From Glossina fuscipes (Eukaryota; Arthropoda; Insecta; Diptera; Glossinidae), in contig NW_023998464.1 of the NCBI RefSeq assembly GCF_014805625.2, positions 2,301,560 through 2,365,559 on the forward strand: a stretch of 64,000 nt of DNA, in the 5' to 3' direction. How positions within the stretch are numbered: the stretch's first letter is position 1; each line of letters opens with the position of its first letter. Below the pieces are notes generated by a model. It did no database searches. It was not told where the DNA came from and was given only the letters and a program-made list of their open reading frames with translations. The translations under genes were made by a program, and so were the position numbers. Shown here one piece after another: positions 51,542 to 62,632 of the stretch.

Positions 51542-52855
51542 TGAAATTTTGAATATCATCAATGGATTTCTATAAAGTTTCTGGATTATGGATCTAAATT
51601 TAAGTTAAAAGGTCCAATCCATATCAAATTCAAACAAAAAAAAAAAAAAAAAAAAAGAACGTGTTTTTAAGATAAAACAAAGAAAGTCGATATCTATCTA
51701 TTAGCTACAGTTAAATACATACGAAAGTTGGAAAGACTAGTATATCGGACAAAGAAAAAATCAGCTCAAGTCGAATGTGTCAAATATATGGTTAAGGTTT
51801 TTAAATCCCCTGAATGTTGAATGGCATACTGGCGTAGAATTGTGCGATGTAAATTACCTAAATATTTATGTTTGCAACTTAGATGCCTTCATATGCGTTT
51901 GTATAGATGAAGAGTAAGTTATTCTCCTTTTATCCTTTTCTTACCTTATGTTTGCTTTTTGAATACATAGAAGTAAATTAATGTGATAAACTAAGTGTTA
52001 TAACAGTGTCTTGCTAATATTAAACCGATGGTCAATTTTGTTCAAAGTTCCCAATTAACACAGTGCGATCCTATTAAAGCTTAACATTTCATCTAAACGC
52101 TTTCTTAAAAATTCCAAATTCCACAAAAACATCAGGTTTTTGTAGGGAAATAAATCATACCATTTCCTGGGGATTCAAGAAAGGTTTCCCCTTTTTTATA
52201 TTTAATTAAACATAAATCTATAAAATTGTCTCTCAACTATAAGACGGAAGAATGTTGTTTGAAACTTCGCACTTCGCTCCTTTTGTTAAGTTTTTGCACT
52301 CAGACGGTCGGAGGCACGTAGAAACTTCGCTCGAAAGTGCATAAAGTTCCGTCTGTTCATGTTCCATTTGTACTGATTACATATTTGCATTGAATGATGT
52401 ATCTAAATGAATCTGCTGCCGAGAGATGTACCGTCTGTTCTGTTGCATTATTTCGTATATTAGTGTACAAGCAGTCTTCTGCTTTCTTTCTTCGAAGGTA
52501 AACAAACTAAAGTTAATTATACTTATTAAAAATAATTGGTAGGAAAGACATTTTAATCACATCTACTTGAGATTTCCTTGATTATAAAATAAGCAAAGGA
52601 AAATTCATAGAACAGTCATAGAAATCAGCAGCATCAAGAGCGGCAAACTAATTGCTATATACTATGTATTATTATTAATAATCATTATTTATAAATGAAA
52701 GATAAAATATATGCATCGCATATGTAAAGATGTTCATGAATTAATTATCAAATCAACTATATACCTACACGCATAAACACATACCTACACACGTACATAT
52801 GCCCGTGTTAATTTAACAAATATCTCATCTCATGTATATATAACGATTTTTGTTA
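51542..52855. other. Intronic DNA with no gene recognised
   Basis: Includes an A-run near 51636-51656. No coding motif before the acceptor at 52863. Confidence 0.5.
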
Positions 52856-52863
52856 ATTTTCAG

Positions 52864-52952
52864 CTCCCAACTTTGTCAGCTCCTTTACCCAGGGTGACTT
52901 TGTTTATTTCTTTTTTCGGGAAACTGCCGTAGAATATATTAATTGCGGAAAG
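52864..52952 (+). CDS. Sema1a: Semaphorin-1a, sema-domain exon
   Basis: Encodes APNFVSSFTQGDFVYFFFRE and then TAVEYINCGK, 30 residues with the first codon split. GDFVYFFFRE is one of the most conserved sema-domain strands, and the Cys near the end belongs to the following conserved C-G-A-SRVARVC block. The acceptor is TTTTCAG and the donor AAG|GTAAAT at 52953. The exon ends at phase 0. The 161-base intron to the next exon is typical of short fly introns. Confidence 0.94.
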
Positions 52953-53113
52953 GTAAATAAACTTAAAAAAAAAAAGAAAAAATAAAAGTTCAGCAAACTT
53001 TTAATTACCAACTTAAGATAATTCGAGCTAATGAATGATTGATGTGCTTAGCGTAGCATTAGCTCTCTTTTCATAGGTTTTGTATATGAATTTGGAATTT
53101 TTGGATTTTGCAG

Positions 53114-53255
53114 GCAATTTATTCACGTGTCGCTCGCGTGTGTAAATGGGATAAGGGCGGCCCACATCGTTTTCGCAATCGTTGGACCTCGTTTCTGAAA
53201 TCGCGCCTAAATTGCTCAATACCAGGGGATTTTCCATTCTATTTTAATGAGATAC
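53114..53255 (+). CDS. Sema1a: Semaphorin-1a, sema-domain exon
   Basis: Encodes 47 residues plus one base. It contains [20 protein letters not shown] followed by [20 protein letters not shown] and YFNEI. Both conserved cysteines (RVCK and LNCS) and the tryptophan of RWTSFLK are present, and NCS is a potential N-glycosylation site. The acceptor is TTTGCAG and the donor C|GTAAGT at 53256. The leftover C plus AA from the next exon makes Gln. An overlapping - strand ORF (53028-53237) is a shadow. Confidence 0.95.
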
Positions 53256-55234
53256 GTAAGTCCGGTTTGCTTTTATAATTTATCATAAATATATAAAATG
53301 ATTACATCAAATGACAGATGATCGTTCCTTTGTACAGAAGATATTCCGTTTTTAGTACCAAGGTTGAAGCTTACACTAATTCATGCTTAAATGGTTGTGT
53401 AGCAAGTGAAATGTTCAGAAAAAGAAAAATCTGACAGTGAAGTATAGTATAAAGAGGGCGACGCAAGGTCGCGCGTCAACTTTTACGTTTCGAAGAGATT
53501 TACACCTAGAAAATAGTGAAATGTATTTACTCTTTAAAGTAAATTTCAAACTTATGTTATGAAAAATTCGACTTCTGGCAAGATAGCAGCAGACAGCTAC
53601 GATGTAAGATAACGGAAGCTCTATGCAGCCCGCAAAGCAATAATAAAGTACATACTATGCTATGAGCGGCAAAACTCCACAAAAAATTGCTCTTTGTTTT
53701 TGCTCTTCTATATCTTGATCTGGGTTTGATACTTTCGCACCAAACATGCGTTTGCTTGATTAAAAAAAAACCGTATTTTGGTGAAACAAAACGCACTTAA
53801 AGCTTCAAGTACCAGTTTACCAAAAGGTTCGAAAAAGCAAGTCTTTTAACCTTTTAAAATTTTGTGAGGTAATTCTTGACGGTTTAAGGAATCATTTTGA
53901 GCAATAAAAAGAAAATTAGTTGTGTTAAAGACGATGTTATCCCTTAAACTAATGAGGATTGAAACGATCACCACAAATAAACGAAAATGAAACAATTAAT
54001 CGGCAATCTCAGACGATGGAGACTCCCGGAAGTTAGAAGATGATCTATAAATTTACAAAATTACTTCCCAGACTTAATGCAACAAACTCTTCCGCAAAGT
54101 TACAGTTGACTAATGAATTATTAGAATAGAAACATCTTACTTCCTTTGAAGATTGTGAGGTAAATTTCAATTTAACTAGCAAAGACACAACTCCAACGCT
54201 ATAGCCGAAGTGCGTTAAGCCGTTCACAAAGCTTTGTAAAATGAAGACCGGGAAAAAATTAATTAAAAGAGGAGCAAACTCCAACTGTTTCGTGATTTTT
54301 GCAAAAAATTTATTTAAAATCGTCCCACAAGAGACTGGGAAAGCGAACACTTACTTAGCCCGAGAGTGCGAAAAAAACGAAATTAACTGCGCATGTATCC
54401 TTGATCAATAATCTTTCCAAGGACGTGCAGCTTGTGCAAAATGCTTAATTTTCGTTTAAATCAATCTTACTCTTCATCGTACTCTCGTTGCAACACTTTA
54501 ATAATCATAATAATAAAGTTTCGGATGTCAAATTTTAAAAGTAACATATTACCGATGCTTAGCACAGCGTATTACTAGGCAAATTTTTATTAAGTGTATT
54601 TTGTTCTGAGTATCCGACGTATACCGCAAATCAATAAGAATCAATAAATAAATAAATAAAAATTGAAGCCAAACTTATTTAGCAGAGCTACTGCTCCTGT
54701 TTGTCTGTGATACATCTAAAACACCTGGGATCAAAATGTGCGAATTGCGTAACAAAAGCACGCCATTAAAAATTTGCTTACATTAATAATGGAGAAGAGA
54801 CCATTGTAAACCAGTAGAGTAGGGTGAGTAGAAAGCGGAAACATTGTATCACCGCATACATCTTATTGCTAGGTTATGTCATATATCGAGAATCATACAT
54901 TGCGAGTATTACAGAAATTAATCTAAGGCACACAAGCGTTTATCAAGTCTTACGTGATCGGAAACAAAAATGATAAGCAGCGCGTCTTATCTTTGTCGTC
55001 AAAGAAATTTGCGTTAGTGTCTGCAGAAACTTTCGATTCTCCTCTTTATGACTTTCTTACACCCTTTGCTTTTCTTTCCCTCTTTTTTTTTGTTGTCTCG
55101 TACTTGTATTGTATTAAGCTACCGTATGCATACTTTCGTTCCTCCATGTAATGTCATCTGTCGTTTGTTGTTTTATTTTTCGCGATTATCATTATTCTTT
55201 TTATTGTATTTGCTCTTTATTCTATTGTATATAG
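53256..55234 (+). other. Sema1a: Sema1a intron of about 2.0 kb
   Basis: GTAAGT at 53256 to TATATAG at 55234. No second gene recognised. A - strand ORF at 54045-54350 is hydrophobic but has no domain I can name. Short TAAA repeats occur near 54645-54660. Confidence 0.8.
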
Positions 55235-55356
55235 AATCCGCTAGTAATCTCGTTGAAGGACATTACGGCCACTCGAGCGCCAAATTGATTTATGGCGTTT
55301 TTAATACGCCAACAAATTCAATACCTGGCTCAGCAGTTTGTGCGTTTTCATTGCAG
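55235..55356 (+). CDS. Sema1a: Semaphorin-1a, sema-domain exon
   Basis: Starts with AA completing Gln, then SASNLVEGHYGHSSAKLIYG and VFNTPTNSIPGSAVCAFSLQ. The YGVF-T---SIPGSAVCAF pattern is the sema-domain signature around a conserved Cys. The acceptor is TGTATATAG after a T-rich tract and the donor CAG|GTAAGT at 55357. Ends at phase 0. Confidence 0.94.
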
Positions 55357-55421
55357 GTAAGTGGAATGTATTACTTTGCTAGCTTCTGTGTATGGCTTTT
55401 GTTTTTCATACTGATTTTGCG

Positions 55422-55454
55422 GACAGACAGAGAGACAGACAGACAGACAGACAA
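55422..55454. repeat. GACA microsatellite in a short Sema1a intron
   Basis: Repeated GACA units, interrupted once by GAGA, within the 383-base intron between the exons ending 55356 and starting 55740. The rest of that intron is AT-rich. Confidence 0.85.
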
Positions 55455-55739
55455 ACTTTAGTATCTATGAATCCATATGAATTTCTCTTACAGAGCAATC
55501 CTATCAAAAAATTTGTAAAAAAATGGAAAAGAAAATTAAAATAACTTTGCTAAGCTATATAGCATATGTATGCATATAAACATTTCCCAAACACACATTT
55601 GTTTATATCCACTCACACTTACACTCAAATCCACAAAAAAATATATACTTGCATGCACACCAAAACGTCCATTAAATTTATTAAACAGATTTTTTTTTAA
55701 CTGTTATCGTTCTTTCTTCTTTTATTCCACTGCTTTTAG

Positions 55740-55820
55740 GATATTGCAGATACGTTTGAAGGCAGCTTCAAGGAACAAAGTAGTATCAACTCTAATTGGC
55801 TACCAGTCAATAACGGCAAG
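55740..55820 (+). CDS. Sema1a: Semaphorin-1a, sema-domain exon
   Basis: Encodes 27 residues, DIADTFEGSFKEQSSINSNW then LPVNNGK, with complete codons at both ends. The D-F-G-FKEQ---NS-WLPV pattern is conserved in semaphorins. The acceptor is CTTTTAG and the donor AAG|GTAGGT at 55821. At 81 nt it is a phase 0-0 exon, so skipping it would keep the frame. Confidence 0.93.
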
Positions 55821-55860
55821 GTAGGTTGGATAACTAAGCAACCGCACACAAACAAATATA

Positions 55861-57730
55861 TTGTGCGCCTTTTTTGCAAAGATCCGAATTCAATTTTAAT
55901 TTATTATTATTCCATACGGTCTGCGGTTTTTTTTTTGTTACTTGTAAAACCTTGCAAAAATTTAATGCCAATAAGTCACTAGTGAAATGCTTGCCAACAA
56001 CAGCCTTCCAATATTCAATGGAAGAGGAAAAACTTGGAAAACCGCTACGTGATATTCCCAGCTCCCTGGTATTATTGAATTTTAACATAAAATGCGCTAC
56101 ATTCAGAGGAACGTGATTGTCCCTTACCTACCCATTGCTATCCTTAGCGAAGGATCGGGAATACTATGTCCTACTTGTCTGTCTGTCAATGTGTTACTAG
56201 AACTTTGCATTCATAGGAGCAGAGGGGCTCAGAAAGCGAAAATGTAGCATACTTTACAGAATCGAACTCGTGACAATTTATAAGAAAGAAATAATAAAGT
56301 GATATAAATATTTATATATTACAGCTTCGTCCTACATCTTTTATGTTTATGTATGTGGGGTGTTACGCGAAGCTCGTTTTCAATTCTTACGTATTATTGG
56401 CTAATGTAGGTGGGATTAGTATAACGAATATGAACGGCGATGTAGATGTAACCCAGCTAATTTTCAGCTGAGATCATGGAAAATATTAAATCCACGGACT
56501 TACGTTTTCCCGATTTTCACGCTTCTCGCACGGTCAGCCAATGACAACTAACAGGTCACGGACGACATGAAGGAATATCAAATGTTGGAAAAATTTGTGG
56601 TCCCTAGGAGTTCCTGTAGGGAGTAAAAGACAGATCAAGAAAATAGCTGAACACACAAGGTGTCAGTCTTGGGCGCGGATAAGATCAACAGAAACATGCA
56701 CACACCTCAGGGAGTTTCCGCCTTACACAAAGGTTCATAAGGCAACAAAGGAAATTTCTGTGGTACTTTATAACGAAAGTTGATAGAGAATAGAAAGTTC
56801 GCAATTCAAAATCGATTCAAAGTGTGGAACAGCTACTATATGATGGAATCAAGCTCCAATTTATCGAATTCTCTCATGAGAGTAAATGAAGGATTGCATT
56901 AGGCCAAGTGCTGGATAGGATATATCAACGATGGCATTGCCCAACTATTCATTTTTCAATTGTATTCATCACTACTTTTTAAAAAAAGTATGCGTCCGCT
57001 AGGGAATGAATGAATGAAGCTACAGTTGAAATTTTAAGTTAACCGACTGACCATTGAGAAAAGCGAATGATACGGCGAAATCGACGCTATGAACACAAAT
57101 ATTTTTTTTCCTTTTTAGTTTTAGGATAGACAATAACAACCCTGTACTTACAAAAATTAACTTTTTAAAAAATTAGTTTTTGAAAAAAGTTTGATTTTCT
57201 CTGTAAAATGGAAAAAAAATTGAAAACTTTAGGAAAGCGCAAACAAAGAGTTGAATTTAATGGAAAAATATTTCGAAAATGAAAACAAATAGATTGAATT
57301 CGTATGCAAATGTTATACGCTAAATACATGCGTAAAAGAATTTTTATAGTATGTGTTTTAGCCATGATTCTCAACATACATATTTTAAGCACGAAAAACT
57401 TGATTTCTAGTGAATAAAAAAATATTAATAATAAACTGTTAAAAAACTTACTAGCCCGAAACGCGAAAGAAACCCAATTGTCTTTCGTATAAGTCACGGA
57501 GGAGGGACGCAAGAAAGACAAACGGTTTCTTGTGGTATAGCTTCATCCGTGGTCTCGTAAGTGTGTATGATCCAATTATTGCATCGTATCTGTTAGATTA
57601 CAAAAAGACTTCTTTTATCTTTATAGCATGCTTACCTTACCGGTAGCAGAAGGAAAATGTGTAAATAAACGAAATTTGTTTTATGTCTTATTGAAACTTC
57701 CACTTTTAACACGACTCATAATTTCTACGT
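55861..57730. other. Intronic DNA with no gene recognised
   Basis: ORFs at 56595-56783 (+) and 57165-57521 (-) show no domain. The latter is low-complexity Phe/Lys-rich. Confidence 0.5.
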
Positions 57731-57734
57731 CATA

Positions 57735-57975
57735 CACCATCAGCACCACGAAGGTATATTTAGTCCCTGCACGCATGTATGCAACACCCTGAAAGACTCG
57801 AGATAGATTCAGCTTTTATTATGCCAATCGACTCTGAATCGATCTAAGAGTAAGACCACTGCCCTTATGTCCGCCTTGTTATCTTGTGCTCAACGTAAAT
57901 GCCACAATTTTTGAGATATTTTAGTGAAATTTAGTATATTGACATATTATAGCACGAGGATTTTCGAGGACGTCC
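57735..57975 (-). repeat. Dispersed repeat family A, reverse copy
   Basis: On the - strand it reads AATTTCACTAAAATATCTC, GTTGAGCACAAGATAACAAG, a GGCGGACATAAGGGC block, GATTCAGAGTCGATTGGC, ATAATAAAAG and TATCTCGAGTC, in the family order. Confidence 0.7.
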
Positions 57976-58189
57976 TACGCTGTCAACTGATAGGTGTAAA
58001 TAAATAGCGTATGTTTTACTTGATAATCCCGCCAAGATTTCACTACTAAATCTGTTGTTATCCTAATCTTTTATGCAAATCTATATAGACTTGGGCACGT
58101 TGCATTGTTAAGTGTTAAGCATTTAATTTTGAATTACGTGTTCGTGTGTAAACATATATGACCACGTCTAGCAATATGCTTACACATAA

Positions 58190-58365
58190 ACAAAGCTTTA
58201 AGAAGTACGAAACAAGTAAAACCACTATAAGACTATTTAAGTAACCTTAAGTAACGTTTCAAAATAAATCGTAATATGGGAACTGGTCACAAAAGTGATC
58301 CAATACGACCCATTTTCATTAGCGTTTCTCCTTCGTCCAATATGCTTTTGAGTTAAAAAGATGAA
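58190..58365 (+). repeat. Dispersed repeat family A, partial forward copy (5' half)
   Basis: Contains ACGTTTCAAAATAAATCG, ATATGGGAACTGGTCAC, GTGATCCAATACGACCC and ATTTTCATTAGCGTTTCTCC, matching the first half of family A. The core with GGACAGACA is missing here. Confidence 0.6.
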
Positions 58366-58579
58366 CTATCTTGTAGTGTCATTACCGTATTTTCATCTCA
58401 TGCCGTTTGCGTGTGTGTATTTGTGTGTGTATAAATGGCCAATATCATTCATATATTAAAAATGACAACCAACTTATCCTTTTATGCGCAATCAAAAAAG
58501 TCACTACTTTTCTGAACGAAGCAAATAAACGGATATTATTGCGTTCAGCCTTGAATTGAAATTATCTTATGTGATTGAC

Positions 58580-58945
58580 TTCATATGAACAGTCTATCTG
58601 ATTCTCAAGCTCTACAACACTTATGCTTTAATAATCCAAGTAAAGGGAATGTAGTGGGCACACCTTTAAACATCCTAGAACACGCTACAAGTGTTTCTAT
58701 AACTTTTGCACACAAGGCCGAACCATTTTCAATAGCGTTCTTCCTTCATTCAGAATGCATCAGTGTACCAAATTTCATCAAAGTATCTCAAATATATCCG
58801 CCTATAGCTTTTACACAAAGAAAGTAAACAAGACGGGTAGAAGGACAGACAAGCCGATAAGATAAGATAAGACGCAGGTCAATCTTTAGTTCTTCTGAGT
58901 GTCGCATATGCTTGCACAATCTTCATATATTTCTGTACCACAAGC
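58580..58945 (+). repeat. Dispersed repeat family A, copy 5
   Basis: Contains CATTTTCAATAGCGTTC (58726), CAGTGTACCAAATTTCATC (58760), a GACGGGTAGAAGGACAGACA block (58832) and TTCTTCTGAGTGTCGCATATG (58890). The CGATCGG block is decayed. A GATAA tandem lies at 58856-58872. Confidence 0.75.
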
Positions 58946-58959
58946 GGTGTAAAGTATAA

Positions 58960-60850
58960 AAACTCAAATTCCTATCCTTCAAGCACTAATTGATCTATGG
59001 TTTTCGATTGTGCTTTCAATGGAAAATCGATTTTGCCCAGTTAAGGGTAAAGGTATTAACGAGTAAGTCACTTTCGTCCATTTCAAATGTTGAATGTAAC
59101 CGGCCCACAATTATTTTTTTTATTTTCGTCAGGAATTTAGGGCTGATAAAGTGTCGATAAACTATAATCCATATCCTCGTTCGCGGTCGATGTACATACG
59201 GCGTACATACATATCGGTTAAACTTTCACATTTCCTTACGTAATAAAAACGTGATCTTTGGCTTGTTTTTAGGTGAAAACATGGAAATGCTCGAAAGCGG
59301 TAAAAACACTTTTAACGTAAACGGCATATAAATGGAAATTTTAATAAAAAGAAATAAAACGGGATTTAATTAAGTTGAGTAAAAAAATACGATAACGCAA
59401 TTTTTGTCTAAAGATGCTTTAAAAATGTCATTAGTTGCCGGAATTTTGAAAAAAAAAAAACCTGAATAAAAGGGACGCACTGTAAAAACAAATTATCGCA
59501 AAAATACGTTTTTATTTATTTTGAGAGAGAATTTAAACGTGTTTAATCTTTCGATCTAGCTTTTATTTCGTGCCATAAAACTGGCGCTTGTCTTTCCTGC
59601 ATCGAATATATACAGAAAGAACAAACGAAAGTTTGTAATCACTCCTTCGACAATGCCAATGACAACAAACGCATTGAAAACGCGAAAGGTATAAAATTGG
59701 CTTTCAACGAATAAACAATGATGAAACAAACAAACTACATAAATAGCACATGCATGCATGGAAAGGTATAACACTAGTGAAGTGTGAAAATCAAAAGGAA
59801 TTAGGAGGGGAAAGGCAACTATTGCTCTTGACACAAAACGTCACTTCCAATACGAAATATGCGTATCAGAGTATTGTAAAAGTAAACCTTAAGTAAGGTG
59901 TTAGGAAATTAATTTTTGATAGGATTATGCAGGCAGCAAGAGATTGCTTGCCTGCGAACAATAAAACAACACACGCACCACTTATCACACTTTAGGCGAT
60001 AAGGTGTCTACTTAGCGAAAATTCAAACTTTTCGACTCTATAGCATGCAGATGTAGAGGGAACTCGGAAACAATGCCGCGGCTTACGGTTTAAAAAGGAC
60101 TTTTTAACATTTTAAGTGCATTTATTATTTATTGTTATTATAATAATCTTTTGCAACTCATCAAGTTTGAATTAAAAGAGGTGACGATTATATCTTAGTC
60201 ATCCCTACGAAAATTGCATGGATACGAAGTGTTAGACGGTAATAAGTTCGCGCCCTAAGCTTTAGCATACACTTCGAACTCGAAATAATAATAATAAATT
60301 CTATGATCCTTCCTACCTAGCACTTGCGGCTATTTCAAGCACAAGTTGTTTTATTACTGATTTTTAAATTAATCGGTATAAACCTAAATCAAGCACCGCT
60401 AAATGACGGGTGTGTCGATGGACAGAGAAATAAAGATATAAATGAAATGAGATTAGGATTCAAATATAATATAATGAAAGGCAAGAAATCAAACGAGCAG
60501 AGAACACTAGTCTTTTGTGTTTAGGAAATGACAACAAGCATTACGATCCAAGTGATTATAAATGTCACTGAGTCATTTTCAATGAAGAAGACGAGCAAAG
60601 TTACAAAAATAACAATAATTGCTTATCAGAAACGTTTGCCGGTTGTTCGCTTGTGTCAGTAGCAAAAAGCGGGTCTTTTGGAATTTTATAAAGAACTCAT
60701 GACATTACCTGACCTATTTGAAAAAATTAAAACGGTGTTGGATGATTTCCGCTGCTTATAGCCGTAACTTCTCCTCAAACTTGTACAAGAGCAGCTTATA
60801 ACGTCTCTCTTACACAATTATTTCCAGGTTTTCACAAAGGATTGATTAAA
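58960..60850. other. Intronic DNA with no gene recognised
   Basis: AT-rich. ORFs at 59556-59834 (-) and 60324-60524 (+) show no recognisable domain. Confidence 0.5.
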
Positions 60851-60854
60851 TCGC

Positions 60855-62200
60855 ACTAGTGCGCTGATTCTCATATTCTGCCGAATGCGGATATTCCTGT
60901 TTATAAGAAATATGCTGCCTTTATTTGCGACGTGGCCGAGACCTCTAGACTTCAACTCCGTGATGGTACAGCTATATCTCAGGCTGTATGTTCCCTACTT
61001 CAACGTCTGATAAAGTTACTAACTGTTTCAATGAATTATTTGCTCGCAATCTACTTCAAGAAGGCATTGCCAAGTTGAGTGTCTTATGTGGATTGTTTGA
61101 ACGAATTGTTACTCAGCAACCAGCTTTGGCTATCAAATCTACATTTCTCCATTCCTGCATGAAAAAGCGATCAACTGGTACGAATCTCTCAGAGTTTACA
61201 TGCCATGTTTTCAAGGCTTCTTCTAATGACTCTTTCACGGATATCATTTGTAGTGATTTTAATGGTGTGTTTGACTTAGTTAAGCGCAAATTATTGACCT
61301 TCAAATTCCAGCCATCTGTCTTAATGAAATGGATAAACTCTTGTCTTCATAACAGATCAATGAAGGTTTTGTTTAACCCCACCACTTTTGATAGATGCCT
61401 CGCGACGTGAACTCTCCCTCAGCGCAGGCGCTTAGAGCCGTTTTTATTCATTCTATACCTCAACAATCTGCTTTCAGCAATTAAATCCAGCCTTAATGCA
61501 CATTGACAATATTAAACTGTTTTCTTCCTATTTATTTAATCGATTCAAAACGGTTGGATACGTAAGTTCGTTCAGGGATTTAGGGGTTCCGTTCGACTAA
61601 AGACTACATTTTAATCCCCACATTGAGCTTCCTTTAAGTTAAAGTAGATCCAAAGAGCTCGACGACTCTTGCTTTACAAAAACGCTATACATGAGCTTAG
61701 TCAGATCAATACCTAAGTATGCCTCTGGTGCGTAGTCTCCTTGCTATAAGTGTTATGTAGATTCAATGGAATCCGTTCAAAAGCGATTCCTGCTTTTTGC
61801 CTCCTTATGAAAATAGATTGCTTCTGTCCGCCTTACCGTCACTGGAGAAAGGTGGATTTATTCTTGGTGCTTCCTTCTCAATTAAGTTAATAAATGTTAC
61901 CATTGATTCGCCCACATTAGTTGGTGGGATAAACTTTAATGTCCCGAATCGCTTCTCTAGAAACTGTATCATCATAAGGCTTGCTCAATGTCAATACAAT
62001 TACAAGTTCAGAGTTCTTTGCTTAATCTCAAGATCGGATTCTTTAAATTCTATTAAGTCAATCCGCCTTAAGGCCCGCGTGGTATTTAAATTACTGAAAA
62101 TTAACTGAATATGTTTACCGTTATTGGTAGTCAAGCGTTTGGTTGTTTGCAACTGCTTAGAATTTCACTCACAATTTAGTCTGTACCAGTTGCGCAAAAA
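60855..62200 (+). mobile_element. Internally deleted LINE copy of the same family
   Basis: Aligns to the 46600 copy from the endonuclease (TATAAGAAATATGCTGCC, 60902). It passes TACTTCAACGTCTGATA (60997) and then at about 61055 jumps about 1 kb into the reverse transcriptase (GGCATTGCCAAGTTGAGTGTC, 61063). It continues through the HVFKASS, SDFNGVFDLV and LHNRSMKVLFN blocks. A second loss near 61540 removes about 150 bases after the TTAAACTGTTTTCTTCC block. The C-terminal end (61797-62108, LLSALPSLEKGG onward) and part of the 3' UTR (CTGTACCAGTTG, 62172) follow. The 140-codon ORF 60988-61410 is a chance fusion across the first deletion. In that piece a catalytic Asp position reads SDFN instead of TDLS, and the YADD box is destroyed. 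Confidence 0.82.
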
Positions 62201-62486
62201 ACAATCTAAACAAGATGATTTGTATTGATTACATAATCTCAAGTCAGCCAAGCAATTCCAAAGTAGCACAAAGGTATTGATCTATGAAGTGATGTTAATT
62301 TTGTTGAAAAAAGAAAATGACAATGAAAAGGAATACGTACACACATAAGCATATATCATATTACAAAATTCATTGTTATTTTCGCCTCGTTTTCCTTGCC
62401 CGTGCTGTATTTACATTTGATGTATGCGTTTTAACGATTATCTGCCTTTTTATTTTTTTAATATTTTCTCTCTCTCTTTTTCATAG
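62201..62486. other. 3' end of the 6.7-kb intron
   Basis: No feature apart from the polypyrimidine tract (CTCTCTCTTTTT) and TTCATAG acceptor. Confidence 0.6.
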
Positions 62487-62632
62487 GTGCCCGAACCACG
62501 TCCCGGATCTTGTCATAACGATTCGCGGACGTTACCGGATCCGACGCTAAATTTCATTAAGACACACTCACTAATGGATGAAAATGTTCCGGCATTTTTC
62601 GGTCAGCCAATTTTGGTTAGAACCAGCACAAT
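62487..62632 (+). CDS. Sema1a: Semaphorin-1a, sema-domain exon (last visible exon)
   Basis: Encodes 48 residues plus two bases: VPEPRPGSCHNDSRTLPDPT, then LNFIKTHSLMDENVPAFFGQ and PILVRTST. PRPG-C is the semaphorin block near the end of the middle blades, LPD-TLNFIK-H-LMD-VP is strongly conserved, and NDS is a possible glycosylation site. The acceptor is TTCATAG and the donor AT|GTAAGT at 62633, phase 2, so the next residue is probably Ile or Met. The propeller's last blades, PSI domain, membrane segment and cytoplasmic tail must lie downstream of the window. Confidence 0.95.

Larger units (their letters stand above)
45031..52863 (+). other. Sema1a: Sema1a intron of about 7.8 kb
   Basis: Lies between donor GTAAGT (45031) and an acceptor ending TTTTCAG (52863). 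It holds copies of dispersed families A, B and C, the longest LINE copy, a short tandem duplication and an assembly gap. No further semaphorin exon seen. Confidence 0.85.
55821..62486 (+). other. Sema1a: Sema1a intron of about 6.7 kb
   Basis: GTAGGT at 55821 to TTCATAG at 62486, with a CT-rich acceptor tract at 62465-62481. It holds family A repeats, a deleted LINE copy and unassigned AT-rich DNA. No host exon seen. Confidence 0.85.

Noticed and set aside
54045..54350. Hydrophobic 101-codon - strand ORF that might be a membrane or receptor fragment
   Set aside because: No family motif recognised, AT-rich DNA readily yields hydrophobic frames, and nothing nearby supports a gene.
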